From contig JABYQS010000166.1 in assembly GCA_022592435.1 (NCBI GenBank), positions 1 to 64,000 of the forward strand: a stretch of DNA of 64,000 nt, read 5' to 3'. This DNA is from Cerioporus squamosus (Eukaryota > Basidiomycota > Agaricomycetes > Polyporales > Polyporaceae). Position numbers and translations under genes: made by a program. Positions within the stretch are counted from its first letter, which is position 1. The number at the start of each line of letters is the position of its first letter. The notes under the pieces are model-generated. The model searched no databases, had not been told where the DNA came from, and saw only the letters and a program-made list of their open reading frames with translations. Shown here one piece after another: positions 9,976 through 24,376 of this stretch.

Positions 9976-12437
9976 TCCGGTTATTAACCGGTTCTGACCG
10001 GTTACATCGGTTATTACCTACTGGTCCATCAAGTAAGACCGATAACTGAACCGTAACTGGACTAATAAATTTCCGGTTAAAGTCCAGTTCTTTTTGGTGT
10101 GGTTGCGGTTCAATCACGGTTTTCGACCAGTCCTGTGACCGGACCCTCCATCACTATTGACGTGTGCTAGCTGATCGGCGTGTACCTATGATACCGTGAA
10201 TATGAGACGCTGGAAACCTATCCATTCCGTAGAGAACTCACCTTTTCTGCAGCAGCTGACCAAACATCTCCTTTGTCTGCCCAACGTGTGTATGCCTCGA
10301 CCAACCTGCGCTCCTGCTCGTCCTGACTCCGGTAGATGGCGGGGTTCCCATTGCTTGCAGTGGTCTTCAAGATCGCATCGGTGATATCCCGCATAACCGC
10401 TGCGCGGTAAGGGCTCTTCATGCCGCCAAGAATACAAGCTGCATAGCTATGCACAGACGTTAGCCCATTGAAATTACCAACAATGCAGATAAGAGAGGAC
10501 ATACCGCATGACGAAATGCCACACATCAAGAACCACGTCGATATCTGGGAAGACCTTCCGAATTACTGCCTTCACATGGCAGCAATTGTCTACGACAGCT
10601 ATCTCGGGCGACGCAACGTCCAACAGCTCGAGGCGCCGCCTGATGCCGTCAAGTAGCTCCTCAATCTCAGCGTGGGCCAGCGAATGGCACCATCCCTGCA
10701 ACGGAGGACTGTCAGTTGGGACGGCGGACGGCACTTCGAGGTTGAACCCACCCAAGACATGGTTTGGCCCTTCTCGTTCAAGACGGACTGCAGTCCGCCT
10801 GTCCACAGCTTGGTCCGCGCCTTGTCTTTGTCGGCGATGGTTGCTTTGCCGGCGGAACGAAAGGTCGCGTCGAGAGAGATGGTAATAGCTGTGTGGAAGC
10901 AGTGTGAGAACCCGTGTGAGGCAGGACACGTGGCAACTTACCAGTTAGCGTCCGCATGAGCTCCTCCGACTCCGACTGCCTTGTCTTCTCCACCCATCTG
11001 TTGAAGACCTCACTCACAAGCTCGTCGCTGATCGACCGACAATCATAGCCGGCGTTGTGCTTGCCTGAAGTCATCGGGTCTGCAAATATTTGCAGAGGAG
11101 GAGGAGGTTTGACGGAGGTCTGGCGCGACCGTGCAGCGTGTGCGCGGAGATACACCAGACGAAGCTTGTGGTACTCCAAGAGGTGCAGCTCTAATACCGG
11201 TTAGTACTCAGCTGATGCGATTTCTGCGAGCCCTACTGACGTCGGACATGTTCTGCGATTCCAGCGGCGGTTCCCGAAGGCCGGAACTCGACGACGAGGT
11301 TAAAGAGGTCGCGCGTCAAGGCGCTCTTCTTGAGGAATTGTGGGATACCGACTGGCCGCCATTGTCAGTACGTACTGAGTGGACAGCCATACAGTGTACT
11401 CACGCGGTATATCCCAGTGCTCGCGCTTCTCCCAAAACTGACAGTTCGTCGTCGCAAAACAGTAGGACGACTCATCCTCCTTCGACTTCGACCCGCCGCC
11501 CTTGCTGTGCATCTCCTTGCACGGGTTGCAGCGCAGCTGGATCCCGATCGCCGTTTCTTCGCGCTCAACCCCGTGGACATCCCTGGGTCCCGTCGGAGCC
11601 CAGCCAGACCACTGGATGTCGGTCGAGCCGCATTGCGGACATGCCCCGAGTTCGGGGTAGTAGACCGGATGAATAACGGTCACTGGCTTCAGGTAAGCGA
11701 TCTCCGGTGTGATGTGAGGAACAGCCTGTCGCCGCTGCACATGGGAAAATGAGGGAGGTACGAAGTGCGGACCGAGGAGGGGAACACGGGTGTTGAGCTC
11801 TAGGGGTGCAGCGCCTTTCGTCGTTGCGCAGGTTAACTTCGCGAAGAACCCGACGTATTCGATTATGTTGGCTACGAACTCCAACTGTCCGGGGTAGTTG
11901 GACTGATTCTTACGGCTGTTCTTCCAGCCAGCGACACGAGTCTCAGCCTTCGGGAGCGAAAGGTAAGCTGACACATCAGACTCGAGTGAAGATGCGCAGC
12001 AACTGACCGATGACTTCCATTCAGTGTCGGCAGCTTTCCTTTTAGCCGGCTCGAGTGAGTTTATGCACTGAGTGCGAACAGCGTCCGCCTCGAAGACTGA
12101 CATGGCAGGAGGGAGAGGAGGAGTGGAGTGGAGAGGAGAGGAGGGAGGACAGGGGTTCTCGAGCTCCCTGTAAATTGTGCCGCACCCCGCTGCGCCATAT
12201 ATGTCCGCGGCGCGCCCTCTCGTCCTTCCGCTTGTCGGCGTGAAGTGGCAAGATGTACAGTAAAAAGACCGTCGCCGTCCGCTTAGTAGTGCACCTAGAC
12301 AGCCGAGAGTCAGTCCGCTGCTTCTCACTCAGGGTTCATGCAACGATTATATTTGAACGCAGGTACATGTCACTAGCACCTCGAGTTCCTTGAGCAACTA
12401 CTAGACGTACAGTATACTAGAGACTCGTAATGGACTG

Positions 12438-13173
12438 TTACAAAATCGAAAGATGATCCAGGAGGGCATGAAGGATGCGCGGTCGTTCGGGGGGATCAGT
12501 GTATGCGTAGGAATACTCAAGCGAGAAGCCGACTCGGACGGCTTGCCCAAACGGCACCTCCGACAGCGATGTGGGAACAGTGCGCTTGCCGGTATGATCA
12601 TACATGGGAAGTGATGAGTGAATTGTCTACGGCATAATTGTCAGCTTACAATCATATACAACAAGAGACGGGAGGACGACATACCTCACCATGGGGCGGC
12701 TGCCACTTCATCTGGAATCGCACCGACCCGTCCTCCAACGGCCCAGAGACCACTTCCGAAAGATCCACCTCCCACGGTATGCTGTCGGCAATTTGCCGCA
12801 TAGCCGGAAGTGCCTGTTCCCAGTAAATGCGCGAGATGTGATCGCCGCGTGGTCGTCCCTCCACCCAGAATGATACCATGGGATCGTCAACCATCCCATC
12901 GACCTCTTCGTGACCGCGGATAGTAAGCTTGCAGTCATCCCGTGCGATCTGGCCTTGTATTTCGAACAGCACAGGACGTGTGGGCCGCACTTGCATGCTG
13001 CGCTCGGGTTCAGGGTGATAGCAACAGATGAAGCGTACTTCGCGAGAGTCGAGGTCAAAGCCAGACACCGTGAATTGGATGTGCAAGGAACAGTAGGTCG
13101 CATTGACGATAAACAACGGTGCTATCACGATCTGTTCGGCGTTGTCGAGCGTGAGGAATTCGGAGGTTGGCAT
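12438..13173 (-). CDS. ORF2, unknown partner protein of the transposon (unit 2)
   Basis: The reading frame matches the unit 1 copy throughout its two exons (13173-12685 and 12626-12438), giving about 225 residues. The gene is uninterrupted although the transposase beside it is split by a MITE. The family is unknown to me. Confidence 0.65.
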
Positions 13174-13702
13174 GATAGTGGTTGGGGAAAAGGGTGCCGG
13201 TCTCGGTACTACTCCTATACTGAGGATATGTGCTGCGCGAAATGCTTCCGCGCGATGATGCCTATAACGGGACAGTAACATCAATGTTCGGTGTTGCAGC
13301 TGCGTCGAGTTCTGCTGAAATGATGAGCATGAGAAGCTCCGGCGCACACAACCTAGAAGCGGTGTCGTAAGAACCTTCTTGCTCACACAATACACAATAC
13401 ACAACTGCATTAGCCGAACGTAGGGGTCCGGATTTGGAAGGCGTTGTGTGCGAGATCGTCTTGCGTCCCTCTGGATGTCTCAGGAAGCTTGGTAGCACTC
13501 CATATGGACGCTACGGGGGATGGTGGTGCATACACTTAGGTCTGAGACATGGTGAAGGGGTTGAGCGTGGACGTAGTTAAGTGCCGAGTTCCGCCACAGC
13601 AAGGGCACCCTTGGCACCTTTCTGAGCTGCCTTCCGGCGACCCTGGGCCGCCGGGCGGCCCGCCTGCGGCGGGCCTCCCCCTTGCTATGACCAATTTTCC
13701 CG

Positions 13703-13710
13703 CTGCGCGG
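13703..13710. repeat. Host-flank copy of the junction octamer CTGCGCGG
   Basis: The octamer found at each unit junction (543-550 and 6,762-6,769) recurs in unique DNA just outside the array, two bases from the last shared base. This pattern suggests a target-site duplication, but the two-base offset leaves chance possible. Confidence 0.45.
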
Positions 13711-13850
13711 ATGTCGAGGAGGCCTTGCTTACTCGCTTCGAACGCAGGTACCAGGCGGGTTAATATTCATACAACGAGATGAGCTACCGGGACAAACCAT
13801 GCTGAAAGAGGAGAACAAGAATGGTACAAATGGCCGGATAGACGATACAT

Positions 13851-15520
13851 TCATCGAGATCCCCTCTGAACGATTTCAAACCCATGATACGTCCTCCAAA
13901 GCACGTCCGTCACGAACGCGCTGAAGGTACTCTGCTCCGTCCCCACAACCTGCCACGCCTGTCCAACCACCATCGCGTCCACAAAGGGCATCAAGAAGCG
14001 ACCCAGGGGCACGCCGTCCGTCTCGCTGCGTAGTCCTTTCAGGGCGCGCGTGTGCTCCGGGAAGTCCTCCAGGAAGAACGAGCACGGAAAAGTCCGGATG
14101 AACCGCCACAGCAGAGGACTGAGCGACGGGTTGTGCGCGTCCGTCGCTATGAAGAGGGGGGCGTTGAGCTTCTGCAGGTTGGGTGCACTATGCAACGGCC
14201 CGCGGCAAGAAAGACCAGGCGCAGGAGATGCATCTGCCGGCAAGGGAGGTAACGGCGGGTGTGGCGAACGCATCGCAGGGATGTCGACCTCGATGACCGG
14301 GGGCTCCAACGCGTCCTCCTCGGGGAAAAAGTCCTCCTCTAGGTCGAGAATCTCGCCGTCGGTGAATCCAAGCGTCTCATGCATTAGCTTCCACCACGCA
14401 AGACGCACGTTCGCCCGCGCACTCCACTCGAAGATCTGGCCTGCGACGCGGAGGTGCGCGCCGAGGTACGCCCCGCCAAGCGCGGTGTGTATCGCCGACG
14501 CCGCGCGCACCAGGTGAGGGTGCGTGAACGCCATACGCTCGCGTATGTGCTTGCGCATGAGGAGGTTCGCCTCGACGCGAAGGTGCAGGCGGGCGGACCC
14601 GAACAAGGTCCCGAGTTGGATGAGACTTTCCGGACGACGAGCGAGCATGGAGATGTGGATGGACTCTGAGAACTTGCGTGCAGTCGGATCGAGCGCGGAG
14701 AAGTCCTGGAAGGAGTACTGGTTCCGGGTGTTGTGCTTCAGGTAGAAGATGTCGCCAGACGCGGAGGATATATTGAGCACGTCGTGGAGCCAGGCGTCAG
14801 TGAAGTTCCATCCGTCGAGGAAAGGCTGCTCTGATCGTATAGACGGCAGATCGACGAGTGTGTCCCACGAGACGTGAGTGTAGTCCATGTAATCGTCGCA
14901 CTCCGGGGGTAAGTCCGACTCGGACGAGACGGTCTGCAAGCAGTACTCCAAGCCAGCTTTGGTGGAATTTCCAAGAGCCTCGTAGAGTGCGTTGAAGTAT
15001 GCATAGGTAAGTGGCATGCCGAGACGGACCGGGGGAAGGAGAAGGGTACGGTTCAAAACGCGAGCAAGGACCAAAGCGTTCTCGAGAGCGATGCGTTGGT
15101 TGTGATAGCCGCTGTGAGGCAAGTAGGCAAGATACCGCTGAGCTTGGTACGGCGTCGAGAGTCGTGTCACCGTGGGGAGCGCAGCAGAGGTTGATGGGGA
15201 GCTGCAGTGGCTTTCGCATGTTCGACAGTGTCCAGATGCGGAAGAGGTTGACGACGACGCTGTGTGGCATGAAAGACAAGATAAGCGGAGTACAGTGTCA
15301 CACCAGCAGCTACAAGGAGGATCATGACCAAAGCAGTGAGCTGCTTGTCGTAGAGCTTCTGCGACGGAGTCTTCGTGCGAGATCTCGAGCGCGACCGTTT
15401 CATGTTGCGTCTCGGGTAGGGCTGCGGAGAAGGTAATCGAGCGTTATCGCATCCATCTGCTTCATAATAAGCGGGTGCGTTGAGTATACGTTTGCCGACG
15501 GTGGACATCGTGGTCTGCAT
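13851..15520 (-). CDS. CigA-like/O-fucosyltransferase-type membrane protein
   Basis: The main frame (to about 15,170) begins YQAQRYLAYLPHSGYHNQR and continues IALENALVLARVLNRTLLLPP, the pattern of fungal CigA-like proteins related to GDP-fucose O-fucosyltransferases. The C-terminal part has APLFIATDAHNPSLSPLL and VGTEQSTFSAFVTDVLWRT, also typical. The upstream frame (15,520 to 15,167) gives a basic cytosolic segment and one membrane span (LTALVMILLVAAGVTLYSAY), so a Golgi type II topology is likely. The two frames do not join simply. A 44-base intron ending at the ACACAG near 15,265 restores phase but cuts the membrane span; otherwise there is a frameshift. The substrate is unknown. Confidence 0.7.
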
Positions 15521-16074
15521 GTCGACGATCTCGGGGATTGAGGAGGTCGAAGTAGGAGTTCGGAAGCAGATGAACTACATAGCGACCTTGCAGCAAACTG
15601 AACCAATTCGGCCGCTTCCTTCCCACGCGAGAGCCACGCGAGCTGGCTCGTTGAGGCAACGTAGACGCCGCGTTCCTCAGTCAGACTTCCGAGTCACTGC
15701 ATCCATCCGCTGCAGATCCAACTCTGCTTCCTCATGCAATCCCAACACTTAGAAGTATCGGTCACGGCGACGTCGTATGGTTACCATTGACTGCAACTCA
15801 TGGTCACGAAACAACGAGGCTGATCTCGGCGCTCAACTTGCTGGACCCGGAAACGTGGCGGTCAATGCAGCCATATCATTCACAGTCACAATCACAAAGG
15901 ACCAGTGCTCTTTGTCCAGGTACATTCAATGCGCTTTCCTCCCCTGCAGACAAAGGCGATGCTTGGTCAGTCCCCGTCGCTCCTCCCCCTATGGCCGCCA
16001 TATGCCCCTCGTGGACCTGGCGTGTTCCGTACCAGCAGCGCGCCAGACTTAACAGTAGTCCAAGCGTACTGCAC

Positions 16075-16083
16075 TATATATAT
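16075..16083 (+). promoter_or_regulatory. TATA box of WPGYE gene A
   Basis: TATATATAT lies 52 bases before the ATG at 16,135, a normal distance for a fungal core promoter. Confidence 0.5.
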
Positions 16084-16134
16084 GACCATGCAAGGGGGAT
16101 GAGCTCTCACTCACTCTACCCTCTACTTGCTAAG

Positions 16135-17216
16135 ATGGCATCCTCCTCGCAGACTGTCCATCGCGGGAACCCGGCCCCAAGAGCCGACAGCCTACAGCGC
16201 CCGATCGTCCCACAGGCTTGGTACAGGGAGAAACTGGACGGTCCTACTCTTCCCGGAATGCGCTTTGCCTCTGGAGTGGCCGGAATACCGATGGACCAGC
16301 TGCTCCTGCACCGCCAGGACCCGACCGCCCTACGCAACCTCATACCAATTTACGACGATCGGGGGATCCTCACACTTCGTGTCAAATCCATCCGACTGGT
16401 CATACTGGTAAGCAAGCTCTATTTCTGCTCACAGACGCGGGTATGACGTGTTACTCGTTCACTCTAGTGGCCAGGTTACGAACACAAGCACTTCCACCGC
16501 GAGATCCATCTGACAATGCCAGGTGCAGGCGGCGTCAGCTGCGCCGGGGAGCTCGCGGTGGCTATCGCAGATACTTACGACTGGTTTCTGAAGGTAGGCC
16601 GGTCTCGACGCTCATCGGGTGCTCACGGTATGCTCATTATCTTGCTCATGAACATAGCAAGCGGTCTCTTGGACACCTCAAGGCAATCGCAAGGAGTGGT
16701 TCCTGACAAGAGAGGCGAACTTTGTGTTGGGTGACCTCGCGTTGATCGCAGCGCACCATATGGGCGGCAACATCTTCCAGGCTGTGGTCGAGCTTGGATT
16801 TATTCGGCACATGCAATCCCCGAGCGTTCCTCTGACCACTGTCTATGATCGGCCGCGGGTTCGTCCTCAGGCCACAGGTCGTATCAGTGAGGGTGCGCAT
16901 CATCCAACCCCGGTAGTGACAGCGGGGAGCCAAGAGGGACAGCGCAACCCGAGTTACGTGCGAAAGAACACCACCCAGCAGTACGCACACATGCGTTCCG
17001 AAGACTTTGAAGCATTGATGCGGCGAGGGGAAGCCGCTGTGGCACACGTCGAGAGCGATCTGAGACGTCAAGCTCTTATTGAATGGTATGTTGTTTCTCG
17101 TGACACACATCGCCCTTCAAAACTGAACCTTCTCGTGCAGGATCGAAGGTGCCCTAGCTGTCGAGAAGGATCTACCGGGCCCAACCGGTGGGTTGGTGTA
17201 CCCGTACGATGATTGA
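16135..17216 (+). CDS. Lineage-specific WPGYE-motif protein, paralogue A
   Basis: Four exons can be joined. Exon 1 starts MASSSQTVHRGNPAPRADS. Introns of usual size precede WPGYEHKHFHREIHL and QAVSWTPQGNRKEW, and the last exon ends LVYPYDD at a TGA (17,214-17,216). The middle has GGVSCAGELAVAIADTYDWFLK and FVLGDLALIAAHHMGGNIFQ. I recognise this pattern from small agaricomycete hypothetical proteins, but no function is known to me. There is no signal peptide or membrane span. A paralogue with introns at the same two positions lies at 21,923-22,943, so one arose from the other. The start was chosen because it follows a TATA box at normal distance. Confidence 0.75.
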
Positions 17217-17341
17217 AGACTGCATGTAGTATGATGGTGTCATACTCTGTATATCATTGTATACTGCGATGCGTGTTGCGTAGGTTGAGCCAGTTATTCT
17301 ACATGACTGTCCTGAACGTCCGAGTCAGTACAGCACGATTA

Positions 17342-18750
<1,409 letters not shown>

Positions 18751-19558
18751 GTTCTGTATACAAGACGAGTGTTAAAGAGTTGTTGGGTGGATGAAAGACT
18801 CCGAAGAGCGACAGTGCTCTTATACGCCCTCTGGCTAACCGCCCCAGGTGTCAGCGAACGCGTGGCAGGGCCACGCAAGATAGCTGTAGTACGCAGGAGA
18901 ACTGGCATGTCTGTGAAGACTCGCACCACAGGATACTGTATGGGGTAGGTCGCGGAAAGTATGGATGACAGTTGTTCGTCAGTTGCATGGCGTTATCAAG
19001 GGTTCTCATGTCCGGCTGTGAGCAGTGATTGGTCAGGAATTGCATAAGCCCTGGCATCAGAACTCCCTATTTGGTCAAGTGGCTTTTCATGCCGGTTGGA
19101 CGAACTTCAACGCCACCAATGTTCGCTGTCATCTTCCTGACGGGACAAGAGCAAAGTGCGTGGGAGGCAGCGCTCAGATGCTCACAAATATATGAAGTGA
19201 AGTGAATTGGGGATGCCACGACTAACCACATTTGACCTGAGGCGCGTAGACGTGGTGACTATGTAAACCTGACAACGTGTGAAGGATCCGGGTTTCTCGG
19301 CTTTGGCATGGACGACGTGTTTGGTGGTTAATCGTCGTAATCTCTTAGCTCACTGATAAGAGAGCTCACATCCAGGTTTCATCGTCGCTGTCTCGGCCTA
19401 TTGTATGGGCCCTGGAGCACTCAACGCGACCCAGGATGACTGTCAACGTGTCAAGCTGCCTAGCAAGCTGGTTTGTGCGGGGGTGAGTATCACGCATACT
19501 TATGTACGAGGTGCTACCATCCAGCCCGAACCGCTGATTTACCACTCCTGTGACCATG

Positions 19559-21025
<1,467 letters not shown>

Positions 21026-21922
21026 CGTTCGTTCGGTTCGAGGTTGAGAGAAGTACGACGTCTGGGTGGTCTGCACTTCGATCCCGGGGTGCTTTCGTTT
21101 CTTATATACAAGACCCCGTAGTTGAGCTTCGGACCAACATGCTCCGGCTCATCCTGTTCGCAGCAACAGAGAGCGTCGTGAGGTTGTTGTGTAGCAGCGG
21201 CAGAACCTGCAAGAGACGGGAATTGGGTCAGCAGCTGTCATGGTTATTGCGAGAGTTGGTGACGAGGAAGGCTGACGGTTGAAGCCGATGTCGGAGTTAA
21301 GTAAATCATTTTGCCATTTTGGGAGGACGCATAACGCGCGCAAGCGCTCACTACTACCTCCTCCGGTCCACCACCACCACCATCAACCCGTACGCTATCG
21401 GTTTCTCTATGCGGACAGTCATGGGACAGTCCTCGCTCATCATATCGCACGACAGTGAGTATGTATAGCATTTACGAACCTCACCATCAGCCAATAATCT
21501 ATCAGTGGAACGATCTCTATAGGCGTGAGCACCTTCTATGTAGCACGCCCTATTGGTACACCTGCAGTGTCTGCGACAGAGGCTGCAAGCGCACTAGAGC
21601 AAGGTTAAGTCATTATGCATTTTCTGTCCCTCTCTTCTGTCCAGACTTGCAGCTTAGCCCATCCAACCGGTCGCCTCACCACCTTACGCTCAGGCCCGGC
21701 TTAGGTCTCTACAGGCTACACGGATCCACGCATTGGGCGGACCGCTCGGTGTCGTCGCTGCGTCCTCCCGCAGGGGCCTTTGTGGGTCCCGCTTTGACTC
21801 TCGCTTAGCTTAGACTTCTCAGCAGCATCGACGCTTTGCCCTATGGGTGACTATACATACCTGAGCGCTCTGCATCGAGTATGCAGTACTCTGCCACCGC
21901 TCGTACCCATCACCCATCCACC

Positions 21923-22943
21923 ATGATGAGTGCAAGTCGAACGAACCCCGCGCCACTGCCACTAGCCCGCGCTGGCGCTCCCTTAGTATACGCTCCTCCT
22001 GCCCCTCCCGCTCTTCCGCCTCAACCTCGTCTCCTCATACCTCAAAGATCTTGCCTCCAACCAAACGCACGCCCGTCAGCTTTACCTGAACTGCGACGGA
22101 TATCCTATGGCACGAACATCTCAGGCATCCCCCTGGCCGAACTGCTCAGCTGCCCGGCAGAGACATTGCGCAACAAGATCCCAGACTACGATGATCAGAC
22201 CATACTCGAAATCCTCTTGATGCACATCTACATCAAGATTTTGTGAGTAGGCATCGCTTCATTTCGTCTCATCCCATGTCTAACCGACGCTCGGACTTGC
22301 TTACATCGTAGTGGCCCGGATACGAGTACTTGGACTTCACGCACAAGATCTACCTGTCCGAGCGCGGAGCCGGTGGCGTGAGCTGCAAGGGCGAGCTCGC
22401 GATAGAGGTCGCGAAAGCTTACGACGCATTCCTCAAGGTGAGTCTATGCAGCTTGTCGTCTTGCCCGCAGCATTAAATCCCGACCCGTACTAGCAAGCCG
22501 CGCGCTCCGCGCCCGTGAATGGCCACCCCTCGTTTTTCATCACACCCAGCGGACCGTTCACCCTCGGAAACCTAGCGCTAGTAGCGGTCAACAACGTATA
22601 CGATGGGGTGTTCCAGGCATACGTGGAGCTCATCCATCGGCCAGCCATGCCGCGTGTCACTCCGGGCCAGGTGCTGGTTCGAGTGCAAGGCACTCCGGGC
22701 GGATATGCGCTATGTCCTGCCATGGTTCCGATGATGGTCCCTCCACCTCCCGTTGGGGTGCAGTATGCGCCACTTCCCGTCATGCATATGGGTACCCGGC
22801 TGGCAGCGTCTGCTCCCGGAGGCAACAGTCCAGCCGCCCACGTAACACGTCCATCTCCGCAAGCTATGGGCCTGTCCCCACTAGAGGACTCCTCAAAGGC
22901 CGAGGGCGAACCTGAGGTCCGTCTCGCTCCCGCCCAATGGTGA
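21923..22943 (+). CDS. Lineage-specific WPGYE-motif protein, paralogue B
   Basis: Three exons are visible. The first starts MMSASRTNPAPLPLARAG and holds SGIPLAELLSCPAETLRNKIPDYDD. After an intron comes WPGYEYLDFTHKIYL with GGVSCKGELAIEVAKAYDAFLK, and after another intron QAARSAPVNGHPSFF with TLGNLALVAVNNVYDGVFQ. Both introns sit exactly where they do in paralogue A. The C-terminal half is Pro/Ala-rich and unlike paralogue A. An ATG at 21,881 is possible but lies closer to the TATA-like CTATACATA (about 21,850). The end is uncertain: a further intron near 22,917 could extend the protein past 22,943. Function unknown. Confidence 0.68.
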
Positions 22944-23247
22944 AGGCGCGTCTCGAGGTTTACGTTGCGCAAATGGCCAGCCTCGGGTCGTTCTCCGGCA
23001 AGGGCAGTTCTAGCTATTCTTCCGTCATGGTCGCTGTTGAGCGCGCGCGTCAAGGTCGCTGTTCAGCGTGCGTCCATGGATTCCGTCACAGACTCAGCTA
23101 AGTATTCCAAGACACTTGTTCTCGTGTTACAATCTCGCCTTAACTAAGTATCTTATGCCAAAACGCCGTTGTTCTGTATGTAGTCTATCAGGTATCGTAT
23201 TATAGCTTAGTCCAGAAGCAGCCGCGTCGAACTCGATTCATTGAGTA

Positions 23248-23420
23248 TCAAGCATGGTGCTTCTTGATGATATCCGCCGCCTTCTCACCAAGCGCATAAA
23301 CTGTCGACTGTATGTGCCCCGCCATCTCCTGCATCAGTCAGGTCAATGCAGACAGCCACACAGCATATGACAATACTTACCAAGGGCAGGGTGGATGCGT
23401 CAACAGGCTGATCGCGCATC
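23248..23420 (-). pseudogene. GMC oxidoreductase C-terminal relic
   Basis: Two short exon-like pieces on the minus strand join over a GT-AG gap to read VDASTLPL and EMAGHIQSTVYALGEKAADI, then IKKHHA and a stop at 23,248-23,250. This is the conserved C-terminus of glucose-methanol-choline oxidoreductases (VDAS..P followed by the helix AEKAAD). The FAD-binding part and the rest of the enzyme are not found upstream. A small open piece near 23,440-23,570 does not resemble the family. Confidence 0.6.
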
Positions 23421-23572
23421 AGCACACCGTACCAGTAATATGGAAGCCACGGAGCGACTCACAATGGAAGAAGCGAAGAGCCACTGAGTAAGCCGCTCAG
23501 TCAGCACATCGTACTGCTGTAGGCGAAGACCTTGCTCTTGGTTTGAGTTCAGTGCAAGAGAGTAGATCTACT

Positions 23573-24376
23573 ATCTATTTCTTGTCTGTAGCACGTAGTG
23601 TGTGAGCCCTAATCCCGTACGGTACAATGTACCACCTCATAAGTCTGCATCTCCGTCCACGCAAACGTCGCAGACGATGTTCGGGCCTCACCACGCTGAT
23701 AATAAGCGTGTACGCCAGGGGACGGGCCTGGAAACAACCTGGAAACCAGTCTAAGCGTCTACTACTATACCCGAACGGATTTTCACGTTCGGTCGCACAA
23801 CATCCCAGAAGAGGAGGAAACCCGCAATAGAAAATACGGAGAACCACAGTCGTCGAAGACATGGGCAGCAAGCAAGTACTACTGAAATCTGACAGACATG
23901 AGGTTCGGACAGATAAACAGAAAAGAGAGTCAAGAGAACGAGTCGGAGCTGCGAGCGAGACGCGCTCAACGCCCAAATCGAGCGTGCCGAACATGCCGGT
24001 TTAACGATATGCTTAAGTAATCACTGCCAGACCTCCTTCAGTAGGGACTGCGTAGCCGTCAGTCAGACACATCGTACTGCTGGAGACCTTGCATCTAAGT
24101 ACAGGTTTCCGTGCTTTCCCCTAGTTTCATGACCTTTTCATATGTCTGATTCATATGTTGCTCAGGATAGTTCACGACTGGTAGTCTCATGTGTCAGCAT
24201 TCCGACGGATTTGTGTCGAGCCTACCGGAAGGCTAGGGGCTCACGCGCTCACGGCTCAAACCCCCCCTGCAATGGACATGAATATCATGGTAGCTACACC
24301 AAAGCTACGCAACTATTTGACCCCGTGTATGATTGGCCCTTATGACTGAATATGATATGAAGCGACTGGACGTTGT
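23573..24376. other. Gap without recognised gene
   Basis: I see only short open frames on both strands with no recognisable motif and no consistent exon structure. It separates the GMC relic from the end of the S33 peptidase gene. Confidence 0.4.

Larger units (their letters stand above)
9446..10156. mobile_element. hAT-type MITE 1
   Basis: This 711-bp insertion has perfect 21-bp terminal inverted repeats beginning TAGTGATGGAGGGTCCGGTC. It is flanked by an 8-bp direct duplication TTGACGTG (9,438-9,445 and 10,157-10,164) that is present once in unit 1. The 8-bp duplication and TAGTG termini are the hallmarks of the hAT superfamily. No transposase is encoded. Many CCGGT, AACTGG and GTCCAGTT motifs lie near both ends, as expected of subterminal repeats. 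The related MITE at 56,150 shares the terminal pattern. Confidence 0.9.
7156..12103 (-). pseudogene. DDE transposase, interrupted by a MITE (unit 2)
   Basis: The exon model is that of unit 1. Here the base missing from unit 1 is present, so exon 4 reads through from SLDATF into RSAGKATIADKDK. The reading frame instead breaks in exon 7, after the residues QLAH, where a 711-bp MITE (9,446-10,156) splits the region between the second Asp and the proposed Glu. Apart from that insertion all ten exons remain open. One substitution changes AAIRK to AVIRK just after DNCCHVK. The copy should be inactive unless the MITE excises cleanly; any transposase activity would then have to come from elsewhere in the genome. 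Confidence 0.8.
6762..13702 (-). mobile_element. Two-gene DDE transposon, unit 2
   Basis: This unit has the same gene content as unit 1 and is nearly identical, with a 720-base length difference. That difference is exactly one 711-bp MITE, its 8-bp target duplication and the single base missing from unit 1. Homology with the other units ends at about 13,700; unique host sequence follows, where CTGCGCGG reappears at 13,703-13,710. The two units differ at five substitutions that I found, all inside the transposase. Confidence 0.85.
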
